From: 20CM-2-55-15 sp963738025
GTDB lineage: Bacteria; Acidobacteriota; Terriglobia; 20CM-2-55-15
NCBI GenBank assembly: GCA_963738025.1
Contig: CAVTWA010000067.1
Coordinates: forward strand, 558,001-622,000
Length of the DNA stretch: 64,000 bases
Reading direction: 5' to 3'
The position numbers and the translations under genes are program-made. Each line of letters begins with the position of its first letter. The stretch's first letter is position 1. Positions 40,315 through 50,631 of this stretch are shown here, one piece after another. Below the pieces are notes generated by a model that had not been told where the DNA came from, made no database searches, and worked only from the letters and a program-made list of their open reading frames with translations.

Positions 40315-41079
40315 ATGGACTCGTCACCGCTTGCTGTGCGCCTCGGAGCCGAGGCGTTGGGCACGTTTCTGTTCTTCTTCTTCGGCTTCAACGCGATCGC
40401 GGTTTCGGTCGACCTCGGTGGCGGGGCGATCAGCAGCCTGGGGATCGCGTTCGCGTTCGGGCTCGGCTTGGCGCTTGCGATCGGGGGGCTCGGCCAGATC
40501 TCCGGCGGTCACTTCAACCCTGCCGTGTCCCTCGGCCTCGTCTCGGCGCGGAAGTTCCCTCCCAAGGAGCTGATCCCGTACTGGGTGGCGCAGCTCGTCG
40601 GGGGGTTCGTCGCCGTTCTCGTGGTCGCGGTGGTGTACTCGGACCTCGCGGTCGACAAGCTCGACACTGCTCCGGGTCTCGGCATCTCGAACGGGGGTGC
40701 ACTCCTGTTGGAGTTGATCGCGACGGCCCTGTTCGTGATCGTGATCTGCACGGTCGCGACAGATGACCGCGCGCCCTGGAAGGGTGTGATGGCGCCTCTG
40801 CTGATCGGGCTCTTCATCTTCACGGCGGCGGACGCGGTCGGTCCGGCGTCCGGCGGCTCGTTCAATCCCGCGAGATCGCTCGACCCCGCCTTGTTCAACT
40901 GGAGCTTCGGCGATCTCTGGATCTACCTCGTCGGGCCGCTCGTCGGGGGCCTGGCCGGCGGAGTGGTCTGGCTGATGTTCCACCCGGAACGAGTGCACGA
41001 GGCGGCGTCGATTCGCTCGACCGGCGGCGTGTCGCAAACCGGCGCCGCGACGCCATCGCGGTCGAGCGAGACCCCGTGA
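40315..41079 (+). CDS. Aquaporin (MIP family)
   Basis: 254 residues, intact, with a very strong ribosome binding site (AAAGGAGGTGCGTCG) before ATG 40315. Six membrane helices and two half-helices carry the NPA motifs: ISGGHFNPAVSLG (Asn68) and ASGGSFNPARSLDPALFN with the selectivity-filter Arg. The water-type filter is suggested by the narrow residues around them, closer to AqpZ than to glycerol facilitators, but this is not certain. The C-terminus is a polar tail of about 35 residues. Confidence 0.92.
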   Translation: MDSSPLAVRLGAEALGTFLFFFFGFNAIAVSVDLGGGAISSLGIAFAFGLGLALAIGGLGQISGGHFNPAVSLGLVSARKFPPKELIPYWVAQLVGGFVAVLVVAVVYSDLAVDKLDTAPGLGISNGGALLLELIATALFVIVICTVATDDRAPWKGVMAPLLIGLFIFTAADAVGPASGGSFNPARSLDPALFNWSFGDLWIYLVGPLVGGLAGGVVWLMFHPERVHEAASIRSTGGVSQTGAATPSRSSETP

Positions 41080-41280
41080 TCTCGGCTGTTACTCGACTCG
41101 CGCCTGGAACCCGCGGAAGATGCCCGCCCTCCGGGCCTGGGAGGGGTGCCGGCGCCGGCGCGGTCGGCTGGGTCGGGTCGGGGTCGACCGGTGCGGTGCT
41201 GACGCTTTGATAGGCGGCCGGGGGCGGATGCTCCGCGTCGGGATCGCGCGGCGGGAGGCCTTGACGCGAGGGGACGACGA

Positions 41281-41868
41281 ATGACGACTGACTCGGGAGC
41301 GAACGAACCGGCGGCCGGCGGGCGGCCGCCGGGGGAGGGGGCGACGCAGAAGCGGTCGTTGGTATGGATGATCGTTGCCGGTGTGGCGATCCTGGCTGCG
41401 ATCGGGCTCGGGGTTTGGGCGCTGGTGCTCAACGATGATTTGAACGACAGCGAGGCGCAGCTTGATGCGCAGGCCGCTGCGGCGCAGTCGGCTTCGGCGG
41501 AGGCCGACCGTCGCATCGCGGATGCGCAGGCGCGGATCAAGACGGCGCTTTCGGGTGTGAGCGGCGTGGTGGTGGTCACCGATCAGGAGGTGGCTGAGGC
41601 GGAGCAGGCGGTGAGCAAGGCCGAGCAGAACGTGGCTGAGGCACAGGCTGCCGCGGCGCAGGCGCAGAGCGATCTTGAACAGGCACGTGCCGAACGCGAC
41701 CTCGCGCGGGCTGAGGCCGAGCAGGCGCAGGCGGAGGCCGAGCAGTCGAAGCTGTGCTCGGACGCTTCGCTTGCGGCGACCGAGGCGCTGGCCGAGAGCG
41801 ACAATGCCGCCGACGGCTACGAAGCGGCCGCAGCGAGCGCCGAGACAGCCGCGAGCGCCTGCGCGTAA
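41281..41868 (+). CDS. Membrane-anchored Ala/Glu-rich coiled-coil protein
   Basis: 195 residues, intact. A polar head of about 27 residues precedes one membrane helix (SLVWMIVAGVAILAAIGLGV), then an extracytoplasmic region dominated by heptad-like A/E/Q repeats (EAEQAVSKAEQNVAEAQAAA, RAEAEQAQAEAEQSKLC) with two Cys near the end. ATG 41281 follows GAGGGGACGACGA. Base use is slightly less GC-rich at third positions than in neighbours. Function unknown; such proteins often act as spacers or dimer scaffolds at the envelope. Confidence 0.7.
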   Translation: MTTDSGANEPAAGGRPPGEGATQKRSLVWMIVAGVAILAAIGLGVWALVLNDDLNDSEAQLDAQAAAAQSASAEADRRIADAQARIKTALSGVSGVVVVTDQEVAEAEQAVSKAEQNVAEAQAAAAQAQSDLEQARAERDLARAEAEQAQAEAEQSKLCSDASLAATEALAESDNAADGYEAAAASAETAASACA

Positions 41869-42335
41869 GCCGAGAAACGGCGAGAGACCCCGGCGGGTGA
41901 GCGTCCGAGCCGCACCACCGATTCCAGGCGATTACGACGCGACCGCCAGGACGACTCGAAGGCTGCGCGAAAACGTCTCGTCGCCTGTCAAGCCCTGGCG
42001 AACAGCAACTGGTTCTCGATCTCGGATCTCGCGCCAGTCGTCGCCGACTTCGATCTGGGCTGACCTATCTCGAACCCCGCCCTCGCCCCTGTAAGGGCGT
42101 CCGCGACCGGAACGGCGGGACGTGGCGGCCGGCACCCACGCGCAGTGCGACCTGTCCGGCTCGACCTGGTCCGTCCGTACCTGCTCGTAGCTCGAAGCCG
42201 TTTCGGCATTCGCATTCGGGCGGTCACGGTCACGTGCACGGGCGCCGCCGCCAGACCGGCGATCGAGTCCGGCTGTCGTTGCGATACGTGTCATGGTGGG
42301 AGTCTCGACGAGATGCGGCCCGATGCCATCCGTAC
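41869..42335. other. Intergenic region upstream of the MMPL exporter
   Basis: About 470 bp without a supported gene. Codon-like bias is weak on both strands. It holds several CG-rich dyads (for example GGTCACGGTCACGTGCAC near 42222) and no recognised RNA. Confidence 0.4.
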
Positions 42336-44579
42336 ATGGCGACTCAACCGGCCGGAGATCAGCCCGCCGCTACAGTGGTCGGGGCTTGCGCACCGTCTCG
42401 ACGCTGCCGGGCGACCTCGTGCACTCGGCAGATCGGTGGATGCGACCTGACGGACGGATCGATACGCTCGGCGACCGCCAATGGCCTGCTGGCTCGCCTG
42501 ACGGACCTATCTCTCGGGCACCGACGCGTCGTTGCGGCGTTCTGGGTTGTCGTGATCGCCCTCGGGGTGGTCGGCGCGCTGCGGCTGACCCCGCTCCTCA
42601 CCACCGGCTTCTCGCTACCGGGAACCGACTCTCACCGCGTGGAGCAGATCCTCGCCCGCGACTACGACGACCGTTCTTCGGCACGCGTCGTCCTCATCGC
42701 AAAAGGTGACCATGCGCTCTCCCGGGCGCGCGCCGCCGCCGAGCAGGCGGCGCGATTTCTCCCTGGAGGCCGCGTCGAGCGCACCGAGTCGCTGCCCTCG
42801 GGCGCCGCAGTCTCATTCGTCGACTCGCGACTCAGCGCCGCCCGGGCCGAGGCTGCGACCGCCCCGCTGAGGGACCTGATCGGCCCGGACGTGCTCGTGA
42901 CCGGCGATGCCGCGATCGAGCACGACCTGGCGCCCGTCCTCGCCCGCGATCTCCGCGTCGGCGAGCTGTTCCTCGCGGTGCCCGTCGCTCTCGTGATCCT
43001 CCTGCTCGCTTTCGGCACCGGCTCGGCGTTGCTGCCGTTCCTCTTCGCCGCGGCGACGATCCCGCCGTCGCTCGGGATCGCCTGGGGCATGGCGCACGTC
43101 TTCGAGCTCAGCGACTACCTGCGGAATATGGTCATGCTGATCGGGCTCGGCATCGCGATCGACTACTCGCTGCTCGTCGTGAACCGCTACCGCGACGAGC
43201 GGCGGCAGGGCGCGTTCTCACGACGACGCGGTCGCCGAGACAATGGCGCGGGCTGGCCGTACGATCGTGTTCAGCGGCGTCGCCGTCTCGATCGGTCTCG
43301 CGTTGATGCTGCTGCTCCCGGTGCCGTTCCTGCGCGGCTTCGGCGTCGGCGGCCTCCTCGTCCCACTGGTCAGCATCGTGTGCGCGGTCACGCTGCTGCC
43401 GGTGATGCTCGCGACCTTCGGCGAGCGCCTCGAGCAGGTGCGGTTCCTGCCTCGCGGCCTCGCCGAGCGCCGCCACGCGGGCGAGCAGCGCCTCTGGGCT
43501 GCCCATGCCGCGTGGGTGATCCGACGCGCCAAGGTGCTCGCGCCACTCGTCGCGATTCTCCTCGTGCCTCGGCGCGATGCCGTTGATCGGAATCCACGTC
43601 GGCCCCGGCTCGCCCAGCAGCCTGCCTCCCGAGATGCCCGCCGCCCGGGCGCTCGCGATCCTCCAGCCCGGCGGCTCTGCGGACTCCCTTGATCCGACCA
43701 CCGTCATCGTCGACACCCGCCGCGCCGGCGGCGTCCGCAGCAGCGCGGGTGCGGTCGCGCGCCTCACCCGACTCCTCCACGCCGATCGCGAGGTAGCGAG
43801 CGTCTCGACGGCGGTCAGCGATCCGGCTGGCCGCTACCTGCGCATCGACGCGGTCACCCGCCACGACCCGGCCAGCCAGGAGGCGCAGGCCTTCGCGGAC
43901 CGCCTCCGTATGCGCTTGATTCCGCTCGCCCGCTTCCCCGCGTCGACCACGGTCATCGCCGGCGGAGGCGGAGCGTATGCGGCCGACTTCGTCTCGCGCA
44001 CGCTCGGATCGTTCCCGTGGCTGATCCTGGGCGTGCTCGGACTCACCTACCTGCTGCTCGTGCGCGCCTTCAGGTCGCTTCTGCTGCCGCTGAAGGCGAT
44101 TGCGCTCAACCTCCTCACCGTCGCCGCGGCCGCCGGTCTGATGATCGCCGTCTTCCAATGGGGCTGGGGAAGCCGAGCCGGCCTGCTGCAGGTGAACCAG
44201 ATCGAAGGCTGGATCCCGGTCTTCATGTTCACGCTGCTGTTCGGCCTCTCGATGGACTACGAGGTGTTCCTGGTCAGCCGCATGCGCGAGGCCTGGGACC
44301 GGACGAGGTCGAACACCGGCGCGGTGATCGAGGGTCTGGCCAACACCGGCCGGATTGTCACCGCAGCCGGGTCTGATCATGGCCGCGACGTTCAGCGGCA
44401 TGGTGCTCGGCTCGATCCCGACCATGCAGCAACTCGGGTTCGGGCTCGCGGTCGCGATCATGATCGATATCACGCTCATCCGAGGGGTGCTCCTCCCCTC
44501 GACGATGGCCCTCGCCGGCCGCTGGAACTGGTACCTCCCGGTCTGGGCGGCTCGAGTTCTGCGCTTGACCGAACGGTAG
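42336..44579 (+). CDS. MMPL/RND family exporter, frameshifted
   Basis: About 720-745 residues. Two repeats of a membrane helix plus extracytoplasmic domain plus helix bundle. First half: HRRVVAAFWVVVIALGVVGA, LAVPVALVILLLAFGTGSAL, and the GIAIDYSLLVVNRYRDE motif (proton-relay Asp-Tyr). Second half: LGVLGLTYLLLVRAFRSLLL and FGLSMDYEVFLVSRMREAWD with the same motif. Three insertions (near 43,220, 43,568 and 44,372) are bridged. The start is uncertain: ATG 42336 is in frame but adds about 60 non-typical residues before the first helix; a non-AUG start nearer 42,480 is possible. Substrates could be lipids or drugs. Confidence 0.82.
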
Positions 44580-44712
44580 GCGAGGACGTGCGATCGGTGG
44601 CACTCGGAATGACTCGGCCCGGGCGGCGATAACCGAGGCGACGGTTGTTGCACCGACAGGATGGCGTTATCGTCCTGCTTACCGACCACGACTGTCGAGG
44701 AGGCGACTACTC

Positions 44713-45335
44713 GTGCATGGCGACATCGGCGCCGCGCTGCTCATGATCAGCCAGATCGCGGTTGTCGCTCGGGCCGCCGACGACGCCTGGCAGCGCCCCT
44801 ACTGCATGTTGGGCTGGCCTCGTGAAGCGTGTACGAGCCACCCGCCGGCATTTCCTCGACGAGGCTGACGCCGACGTTCTGATCGATGACCGTATCGACG
44901 AGACGATCGACTTCGACTCCCTCGGCGCCGAGCCCGCGCTCGAGATGATCATCGAGTCGGGACCGGCCACGCGGTCGACCTCAGGCCGGGGCGCGTCTAC
45001 CGGGTCGGCTGCTTCGCCTCCGGGAGGTCCTCGCGCTCCTCGATCAGGCCACCGACCTCAGCCCCGCAGAAGCCCGCGTGCGGTTCGGTTCGCGCGAGCT
45101 CGTGCTCGCCCTCCGCGGCGGGGGCACGAAGAGGGACGGTCGACGCATCAGCTTCCTCAGCGTCGATCTGATCGCCGCAGGCTGCGCCGCCTTCGACGGT
45201 GCCGCGCCGCGTGAGCACGTGCGCTTCCTACCCCGGGCGGCCCGGAGTGCGCGCCCCTCGCCGGAGGGGCCGCCGATGTATGTACGCAACCGGCCGTCGG
45301 TCCCGGTCAGCCGCGACCCGAAGGAGGCAAGGTAG
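44713..45335 (+). CDS. Hypothetical cytoplasmic protein, frameshifted
   Basis: Reconstructed across two or three indels: a GTG start, ALLMISQIAVVARAADDAW, then RATRRHFLDEADADVLIDDR and IDFDSLGAEPALEMIIESGP, then RPGRVYRVGCFASG and EARVRFGSRELVLALRGGGT, ending PVSRDPKEAR. No known domain, no signal peptide and no membrane helix. The final codons carry the ribosome binding site for the APC permease that starts immediately after the stop, so the two are coupled. Confidence 0.5.
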
Positions 45336-46830
45336 ATGTCCGAGTCAATCGCTCAGCCCGGCGTGGCCGCCGGCGAGCAGCACATGGTCGCTCAGACCGA
45401 GCTCAAGGCTGGAGCGCTCGGTCTGCCGGCCGTGATCATGCAGGGAGTGACGACGATCGCCCCGGCGATCGCGATCCTGGTACTCGTTCCAGTTCATCGT
45501 CGGGCTTGCAGGCGTCGCAGCCCCGTGGGTCTATGTCGCTGCGCTCGCCATCGTCCTGATGACGGCGGTCTCTCTGGTGTCGCTTGCCCGCGCGTTCCCG
45601 TCCGCCGGCAGCTACTACACGTACGTCAGCCGCACCGTCCACCCGCGCGCCGGCTTCATGAGCGCGTGGATCTACATCCTCTACGCGCCGCCGGTGGCCG
45701 GGACGATCCTCTGCTTCATGGGCTGGGTGCTCCAGACGGAGATCAACTCCGCCTACGGCGTCGACATCGCGTGGTACTGGTGGGCGCTCGGCGGAGCGGC
45801 GATCGTCACCTTCGCCGTCTACCGCGGTATCGAGCTGTCCGGCAAGGCTCTGATTGTCTTCGGCGGTCTCGAGGTGCTTCTCGTGCTGCTGCTCTCGGTT
45901 TGGGGGTTCTTCGACCCGGGCAAGGGAGGGTTCTCGTTCGCCCCGCTGAACCCCGGCAACGCGACCAGCCTGAACGGCTTCTACCTGGCGGTCGTCTTCT
46001 CGATCTTCGCCTACACGGGCTGGGAAGGCGTCGCCCCGATCGCCGAGGAGAGCGAGGATCCCCGTAGGAACGTTCCGATCGGCATCTTCACGTCGATCGG
46101 GATCCTCGGCGTCCTCTTCATCGTGTGCTTCTGGGGCCTGCTCAACGGCTGGGGCGTCCAGAGCCTCGACTCGCTCACGGCTTCGAAGGACCTGCCGCCG
46201 TTCGTGCTCGCGCACCGGTTCTGGCACGGAGCCTGGATCCTCGTCCTGCTCGCGCTCGTGAATTCGACGCTCGCGGTCTCGATCGCGTGCTCGAATATTT
46301 CCTCCCGGATCTGGTTCGCCATGGGTCGGTCGGGCTCGTTGCCGAAGCAGTTCGGAACCGTCCATCCGAAATACCGGACGCCGTGGACGGCGCTGCACCT
46401 GCAAACGCTGTTCACGATCGTGGTCGCGTTCGCCGTCGGGCACATCCTGGGCCCGGACACGATCTGGTTCTGGTTCGGCTTCGTGATCACGCTGTCCGTC
46501 GTCTGCATCTACTCCCTGGGAAACCTCGGGAACTTCGTGTACCACTGGCGCGAGAAGCGGAGCGAGTTCAACTGGCTCACGCAGGCGCTGTTCCCGCTCC
46601 TGTCGACGCTCGCACTCGGCTGGCTCGTCTACAAGACGGTCAACCCGTACCCGGCCGATCCATTCAGGTGGACGATCTGGACCGTGGTCGGGTGGATCGT
46701 CGTAGGGCTGGTCGTGCTCGTCGTGATGGCCGCGGTCGGCAAGGAGGACTGGCTCCACAGGGCCGGCCGGGCCGTCGAGGAGCGCCCGGAGACGCGTGAA
46801 GAGATACAGCATCATTCCGCGATCCTCTGA
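45336..46830 (+). CDS. APC family amino acid/polyamine permease
   Basis: About 498 residues with 12 helices. Motifs: GALGLPAVIMQGVTTIAPAI (the helix I unwound substrate site), ARAFPSAGSYYTYVSRTVHP (helix III), FSIFAYTGWEGVAPIAEESE (helix VI) and the cytoplasmic loop SEDPRRNVPIGI. One insertion near 45,482 is bridged. ATG 45336 directly abuts the preceding gene. It heads a plus-strand catabolic run (SDR, PLP enzyme, DhaK, DhaL), suggesting that an amine or amino-acid-like compound enters the cell here, which is an inference. Confidence 0.9.
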
Positions 46831-46860
46831 GCAACGATCCCGTCTGCCGAGCGGCTCGCC

Positions 46861-47645
46861 GTGAGCCGCTTCGCAGGCAGGGCGGCGATCGTCACAGGCG
46901 GCGCACAGGGAATCGGCCGCGCGGTCGCGGCCGGGCTGGTCGCCGAGGGCGCCGGCGTGGTGATCGTGGACGTCGACGGCGAGCTGGCCGGCCGGACCGC
47001 GGCCGAACTCGCCTGCGAGGCGGTGACCGGCGATGTCTCGAAGCGCGAGGACGTCTGCCGCGCCGTCGAGACGTGCCTCGATCGATTCGGCCGCCTCGAC
47101 GCGATGGTCGCGCACGCGGGTGTCGCATATCCGAAGCCGCTGCTCGATCTCGACGACCACGAGTGGCGGCGCCACATGGCCGTCAACGTCGACGGCGTCT
47201 TCTACTGCACACAGGAGGCCGCGCGGGCGATGGTCGCGCGCGACAGGGGCGGCGCGATCGTCATCACGTCGTCGATCAATGCGTTCCACGTCGAGGAGAC
47301 GATGGCCGCCTACAACACGTCCAAGGGGGCGGTCGCGAACTTCGTTCGCTCCGCCGCAATTGATCTGGGCCGGCACGGGATCCGGGTCAACGCCGTCGCG
47401 CCCGGGGTCGTCAACACCAGGATCGCCTCGCTGGTGATCGAGGACCCCGTGCTCTCGAGCAGTATCTCCGCACGATGCCACTCGGCCGCTTCGGCGAGCC
47501 GGTGGACGTCGCGAACGCGGTGCTTTTCCTCGCCTCGGACGAGGCGTCCTATGTCACCGGCCAGTCGCTCGTGATCGACGGCGGCCAGACGCTCGGGATC
47601 ACAGGCGGCCTGGTCGATGCGGCCGAAGCCAACCCCACCGATTGA
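46861..47645 (+). CDS. SDR family NAD(P)-dependent oxidoreductase
   Basis: About 261 residues. Classical short-chain dehydrogenase: cofactor motif TGGAQGIGRAV, acidic residue in IVDVDGE favouring NAD, catalytic Ser in VITSSINAF, YNTSK with catalytic Tyr and Lys, and C-terminal LFLASDEASYVTGQSLVIDG. One frameshift near 47,455. GTG 46861 follows the permease by 30 bp. The likely role is oxidation of a polyol or sugar alcohol in this locus; the substrate is not known. Confidence 0.9.
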
Positions 47646-47659
47646 CCGGAAGGAGCACG

Positions 47660-48803
47660 ATGACGACCGTCGACAGCCTGCACGAGCAGTGGCTCGACGC
47701 GTATAGCGACCAGATCGGACGTGCGCGTGACGAGGTGACGACGCCCGCGCTGTTGCTCGACCTCGACAAGGCGAAGCGGAACATCGCCACCATGGCGGCC
47801 AAGTTCCGCGAGCTCCCGGCCGAGCTTCGCCCGCACGTCAAAGTGCACAAGAGCCCGCAGCTCGCCCGGCTCGAGGTCGAGTCGGGCGCCGTCGGCGTCG
47901 CGTGCGCGACCGCCTGGGAAGCCCTCGTGATGGCGCAGGCGCGGGATCGGCGACGTGCTGATCGCGAACCAGGTCGTCCATCCCGACAAGGTGCGTGTGA
48001 CGATGGATGCCGCGCGGCTGACGCGGCTCACGGTCGCGGTTGACGACCCGCGGAACGTCGACCGGCTCTCGGCGGCGGCGACCGAGGCCGGGGTCGAGCT
48101 CGAGCTGCTGATCGAGATCGACGTCGGCATGGTTCGCTGCGGCGTGCGCACGAAGGAGGAGGCGCTCGCGCTTGCGGAGCACGCGGCGGGCATGCCCGGG
48201 CTCCGCCTGCGCGGGATGCAGGGCTACGAGGGCCATTGCATGCTCGAGCCCGACCCGGAGGTCCGGTACCGCGAGACGCACGCGGCGAACGCAAAGCTCG
48301 TCGAGGCGGTCGACTTCCTTGCCGAGCATGGATTCCCGTCGGACGACGTCTCCGCGGGCGGCACCGGCACGTACTTCATCACGGGCGCGAACCCGCGCAT
48401 TACCGAGGTGCAGGCCGGCTCGTACACGCTGATGGACTGCTTCCACGGGCAGCTCGTCCCGGGCGGCTTCGAGGTCGCGCTCACGGTGCTCGGGACGGTG
48501 GTCAGTCGCCAGGGCGAGACGGTCGTTCTCGACTCCGGCCGCAAGTCGGTCGGGATCGACTTCGTCCTTCCGCCGCTCGCCGCCTACCCGGAGGGGCAGA
48601 TCCGCTACTACGCCGAGGAGCACGCACTGTTCGACTTCCCGGGAACGCCGCCGCTGGACCTCGGCGACCGCGCGGAGATCCTTGCCGGCTACGGCCCGAC
48701 GACCGTCAACCTCTACGACGTGTTCCACGTCGTCGAGAACGACGTTGTCACGGACATCTGGCCGATCACGCCACGGGGGCCCGGCCGTGCCGCGACGTTC
48801 TGA
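47660..48803 (+). CDS. D-threonine aldolase / D-threo-3-hydroxyaspartate dehydratase-like PLP enzyme
   Basis: About 381 residues with an alanine-racemase-type N-terminal barrel: TPALLLDLDKAKRNIATMAA and the PLP Lys in RPHVKVHKSPQLARLE. It continues ELELLIEIDVGMVRCGV, SAGGTGTYFI, EVQAGSYTLMD and the C-terminal metal-binding DVFHVVENDVVTDIWPI (H/D pair typical of DSD1-like enzymes). One insertion near 47,945. GGAAGGAGC precedes ATG 47660. These enzymes cleave or dehydrate D-beta-hydroxy-amino acids, releasing an aldehyde or 2-oxo acid. Confidence 0.85.
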
Positions 48804-48827
48804 GCTCGCCGTGCCGTGGTCGCGCCG

Positions 48828-49838
48828 ATGCGGAAGCTGATCAACGATCCGTTCGCGGTCGTGGACGAGATGGTCGACGGGCTCGCCGTCGCATTTCCGA
48901 CGCAGATCGAGTTGACGCCGTCGCGGCGCGGCGTCGTCTCGACGAGCCGCGCGGCGTCGCGCCGGGTCGGAATCGTGACCGGCGGAGGCTCGGGGCACGA
49001 GCCCGCGTTCTTCGGCTACGTCGGGCCAGGGCTCGCCGACGGCGCAGCGATCGGAAACGTCTTCGCGTCGCCGTCGGCGACGCCGATCGTCGAGGTGGCC
49101 GAACGCGTCGACCGCGGCGCGGGCGTCCTCTTCCTCTACGGCAACTACGAGGGCGACGTGATGAACTTCGAGCTGGCGGGCGAGCTCGTCGAGGAGCAGG
49201 GAATCCGCACCGCCCAAGTCGTCGTGACCGACGACGTCGCGTCAGCTCCGCCCGAGCTCAGGGAACGGCGAAGAGGAGTCGCCGGCGATGTGATCGTGCT
49301 CAAGGCGGCCGGGGCCGTGGCCGATACCGGCGCCACGCTCGACGACGTTCGCCGCGCGGCGGCGCGGGCGAATGAGCTGACGCGCACGGCGGGTGTCGGG
49401 CTCGGGCCCTGCACGATCCCGGCGGCCGGCGTCCCGACGTTCGAGCTTCCGGACGGATCGATGGACGTCGGCATGGGCATCCACGGCGAAGCCGGGCTCG
49501 TCCGGCGGGCGCTGGCGTCCGCCGACGAGGTGGCCGACCTCCTACTCGAGCTCGTCCTCGGCGATCTTCCGCTCGCCGACCCGCCGGCGGTGTGGGTGAT
49601 GGTGAACACGCTCGGGGCGACGCCGCTCATGGAGGGCTACATCGTCCTGAGACGCGTCGGCGAGCGTCTCGGCGGCCTCGGGATCGAGCTCTCGCGCGCA
49701 CTCGTCGGCGAGTACGTGACCTCGCTGGAGATGAGCGGGCTCTCGCTGACCGTCGCCTCGATCGACGACGGGCTCGCCGCGCTGCTCGACGCGCCGGCGC
49801 GGTCGCTCGCGATGCCCCCTCTGCGGCTGCCTTGGTGA
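48828..49838 (+). CDS. dhaK: Dihydroxyacetone kinase subunit DhaK-like
   Basis: 336 residues, intact. MRKLINDPFAVVDEMVDGLA matches DhaK N-termini, so ATG 48828 is preferred to GTG 48816. Key features: GIVTGGGSGHEPAFFGYVG, YGNYEGDVMNFELA (Asp/Asn binding the substrate), the covalent-binding His in MGIHGEAG, and VNTLGATPLMEGYIVLR. It binds short ketoses as a hemiaminal and works with DhaL. Related kinases act on dihydroxyacetone, L-erythrulose and other tetruloses. Stop overlaps dhaL by 4 bp. No DhaM phosphotransferase is seen, so ATP would be the donor or DhaM is elsewhere. Confidence 0.93.
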   Translation: MRKLINDPFAVVDEMVDGLAVAFPTQIELTPSRRGVVSTSRAASRRVGIVTGGGSGHEPAFFGYVGPGLADGAAIGNVFASPSATPIVEVAERVDRGAGVLFLYGNYEGDVMNFELAGELVEEQGIRTAQVVVTDDVASAPPELRERRRGVAGDVIVLKAAGAVADTGATLDDVRRAAARANELTRTAGVGLGPCTIPAAGVPTFELPDGSMDVGMGIHGEAGLVRRALASADEVADLLLELVLGDLPLADPPAVWVMVNTLGATPLMEGYIVLRRVGERLGGLGIELSRALVGEYVTSLEMSGLSLTVASIDDGLAALLDAPARSLAMPPLRLPW

Positions 49839-50506
49839 CCCATGCCGACACCCAGGCGGTCGTAGCGGCGCTCGATCGCATCCTTCGTGCGACGGAAGCG
49901 AACCAGCGCGAGCTCGATCGGCTCGACGCGATCGTCGGCGACGGTGACCACGGCGTGACGATGGTGCTCGGCTGGCGCGCCGTCCTCGGCGAGCTGATTG
50001 CCCCGCCGCCGACTTCACCAGGGGACGCTCTCAGGCGCGCCGCAGCGAGCTTTGCAACGGTCGGGGGAACCGCGGGACCGCTCTGGGGGACGGCGTTGCT
50101 GCGCGCCGGCCGAGCGCTCGGGGACGCGCCGGTCGCCGACGTCGCCGCCGTGGCTCGGGCCGCGACCGCAGCCGTCGAAGGGATCCGCGTGCGGGGGAGG
50201 TGCAACGAGGGAGAGAAGACCCTGATCGACGCCATGGCGCCGGCCGCGCGAGCGCTCTGCGCTGCCGCCGACCGGGGGGACCACCTACGCGACGCGCTCG
50301 CCGACGCGGCCGAAGCGGCAGCGGAGGGCGCAGACCGGACGTCGACCTTCGCGGCGACGCATGGCCGGGCGGCGCGTGCCCCCGAGTCCTCACGCGGCTA
50401 CGTCGACGCCGGCGCGCGCGCGTGCGCCGTCGCGTGGGTCGCCGTTGCCGACTGCGCCGACGAGAGGTCCGAGCGCCGCGGTCGACGAACATCGTCCTGC
50501 CGGTGA
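49835..50506 (+). CDS. dhaL: Dihydroxyacetone kinase subunit DhaL-like
   Basis: 223 residues, GTG start overlapping dhaK (GTGA). The nucleotide and Mg-binding motif ELDRLDAIVGDGDHGVTM supplies the three Asp residues. SFATVGGTAGPLWGTALLRA and NEGEKTLIDAMAP match the conserved GGxxGPLxG and GxKTxxDA loops, and THGRAARAPESSRGYVDAGA ends the helical barrel. The C-terminal 20 residues are Arg-rich and unusual. Together with DhaK it would phosphorylate the short ketose product of the pathway. Confidence 0.93.
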   Translation: MTHADTQAVVAALDRILRATEANQRELDRLDAIVGDGDHGVTMVLGWRAVLGELIAPPPTSPGDALRRAAASFATVGGTAGPLWGTALLRAGRALGDAPVADVAAVARAATAAVEGIRVRGRCNEGEKTLIDAMAPAARALCAAADRGDHLRDALADAAEAAAEGADRTSTFAATHGRAARAPESSRGYVDAGARACAVAWVAVADCADERSERRGRRTSSCR

Positions 50507-50631
50507 CGCCGGCGGAGTCCGGGGTGCAAGCAGGGACGCGCACCCTCCGTTGCGAGCGCCACCGTGATCCCTCGCCCGAGCCCTGGCGGCCGCCGACGAT
50601 GGGTTGCCGCCAAGCAGGCGTCGTCAGGGCA

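Noticed and set aside
45436..47481. 681-codon minus-strand open frame
   Set aside because: Antisense of the APC permease and SDR, whose motifs are clear; the product is low-complexity Asp/Arg-rich.
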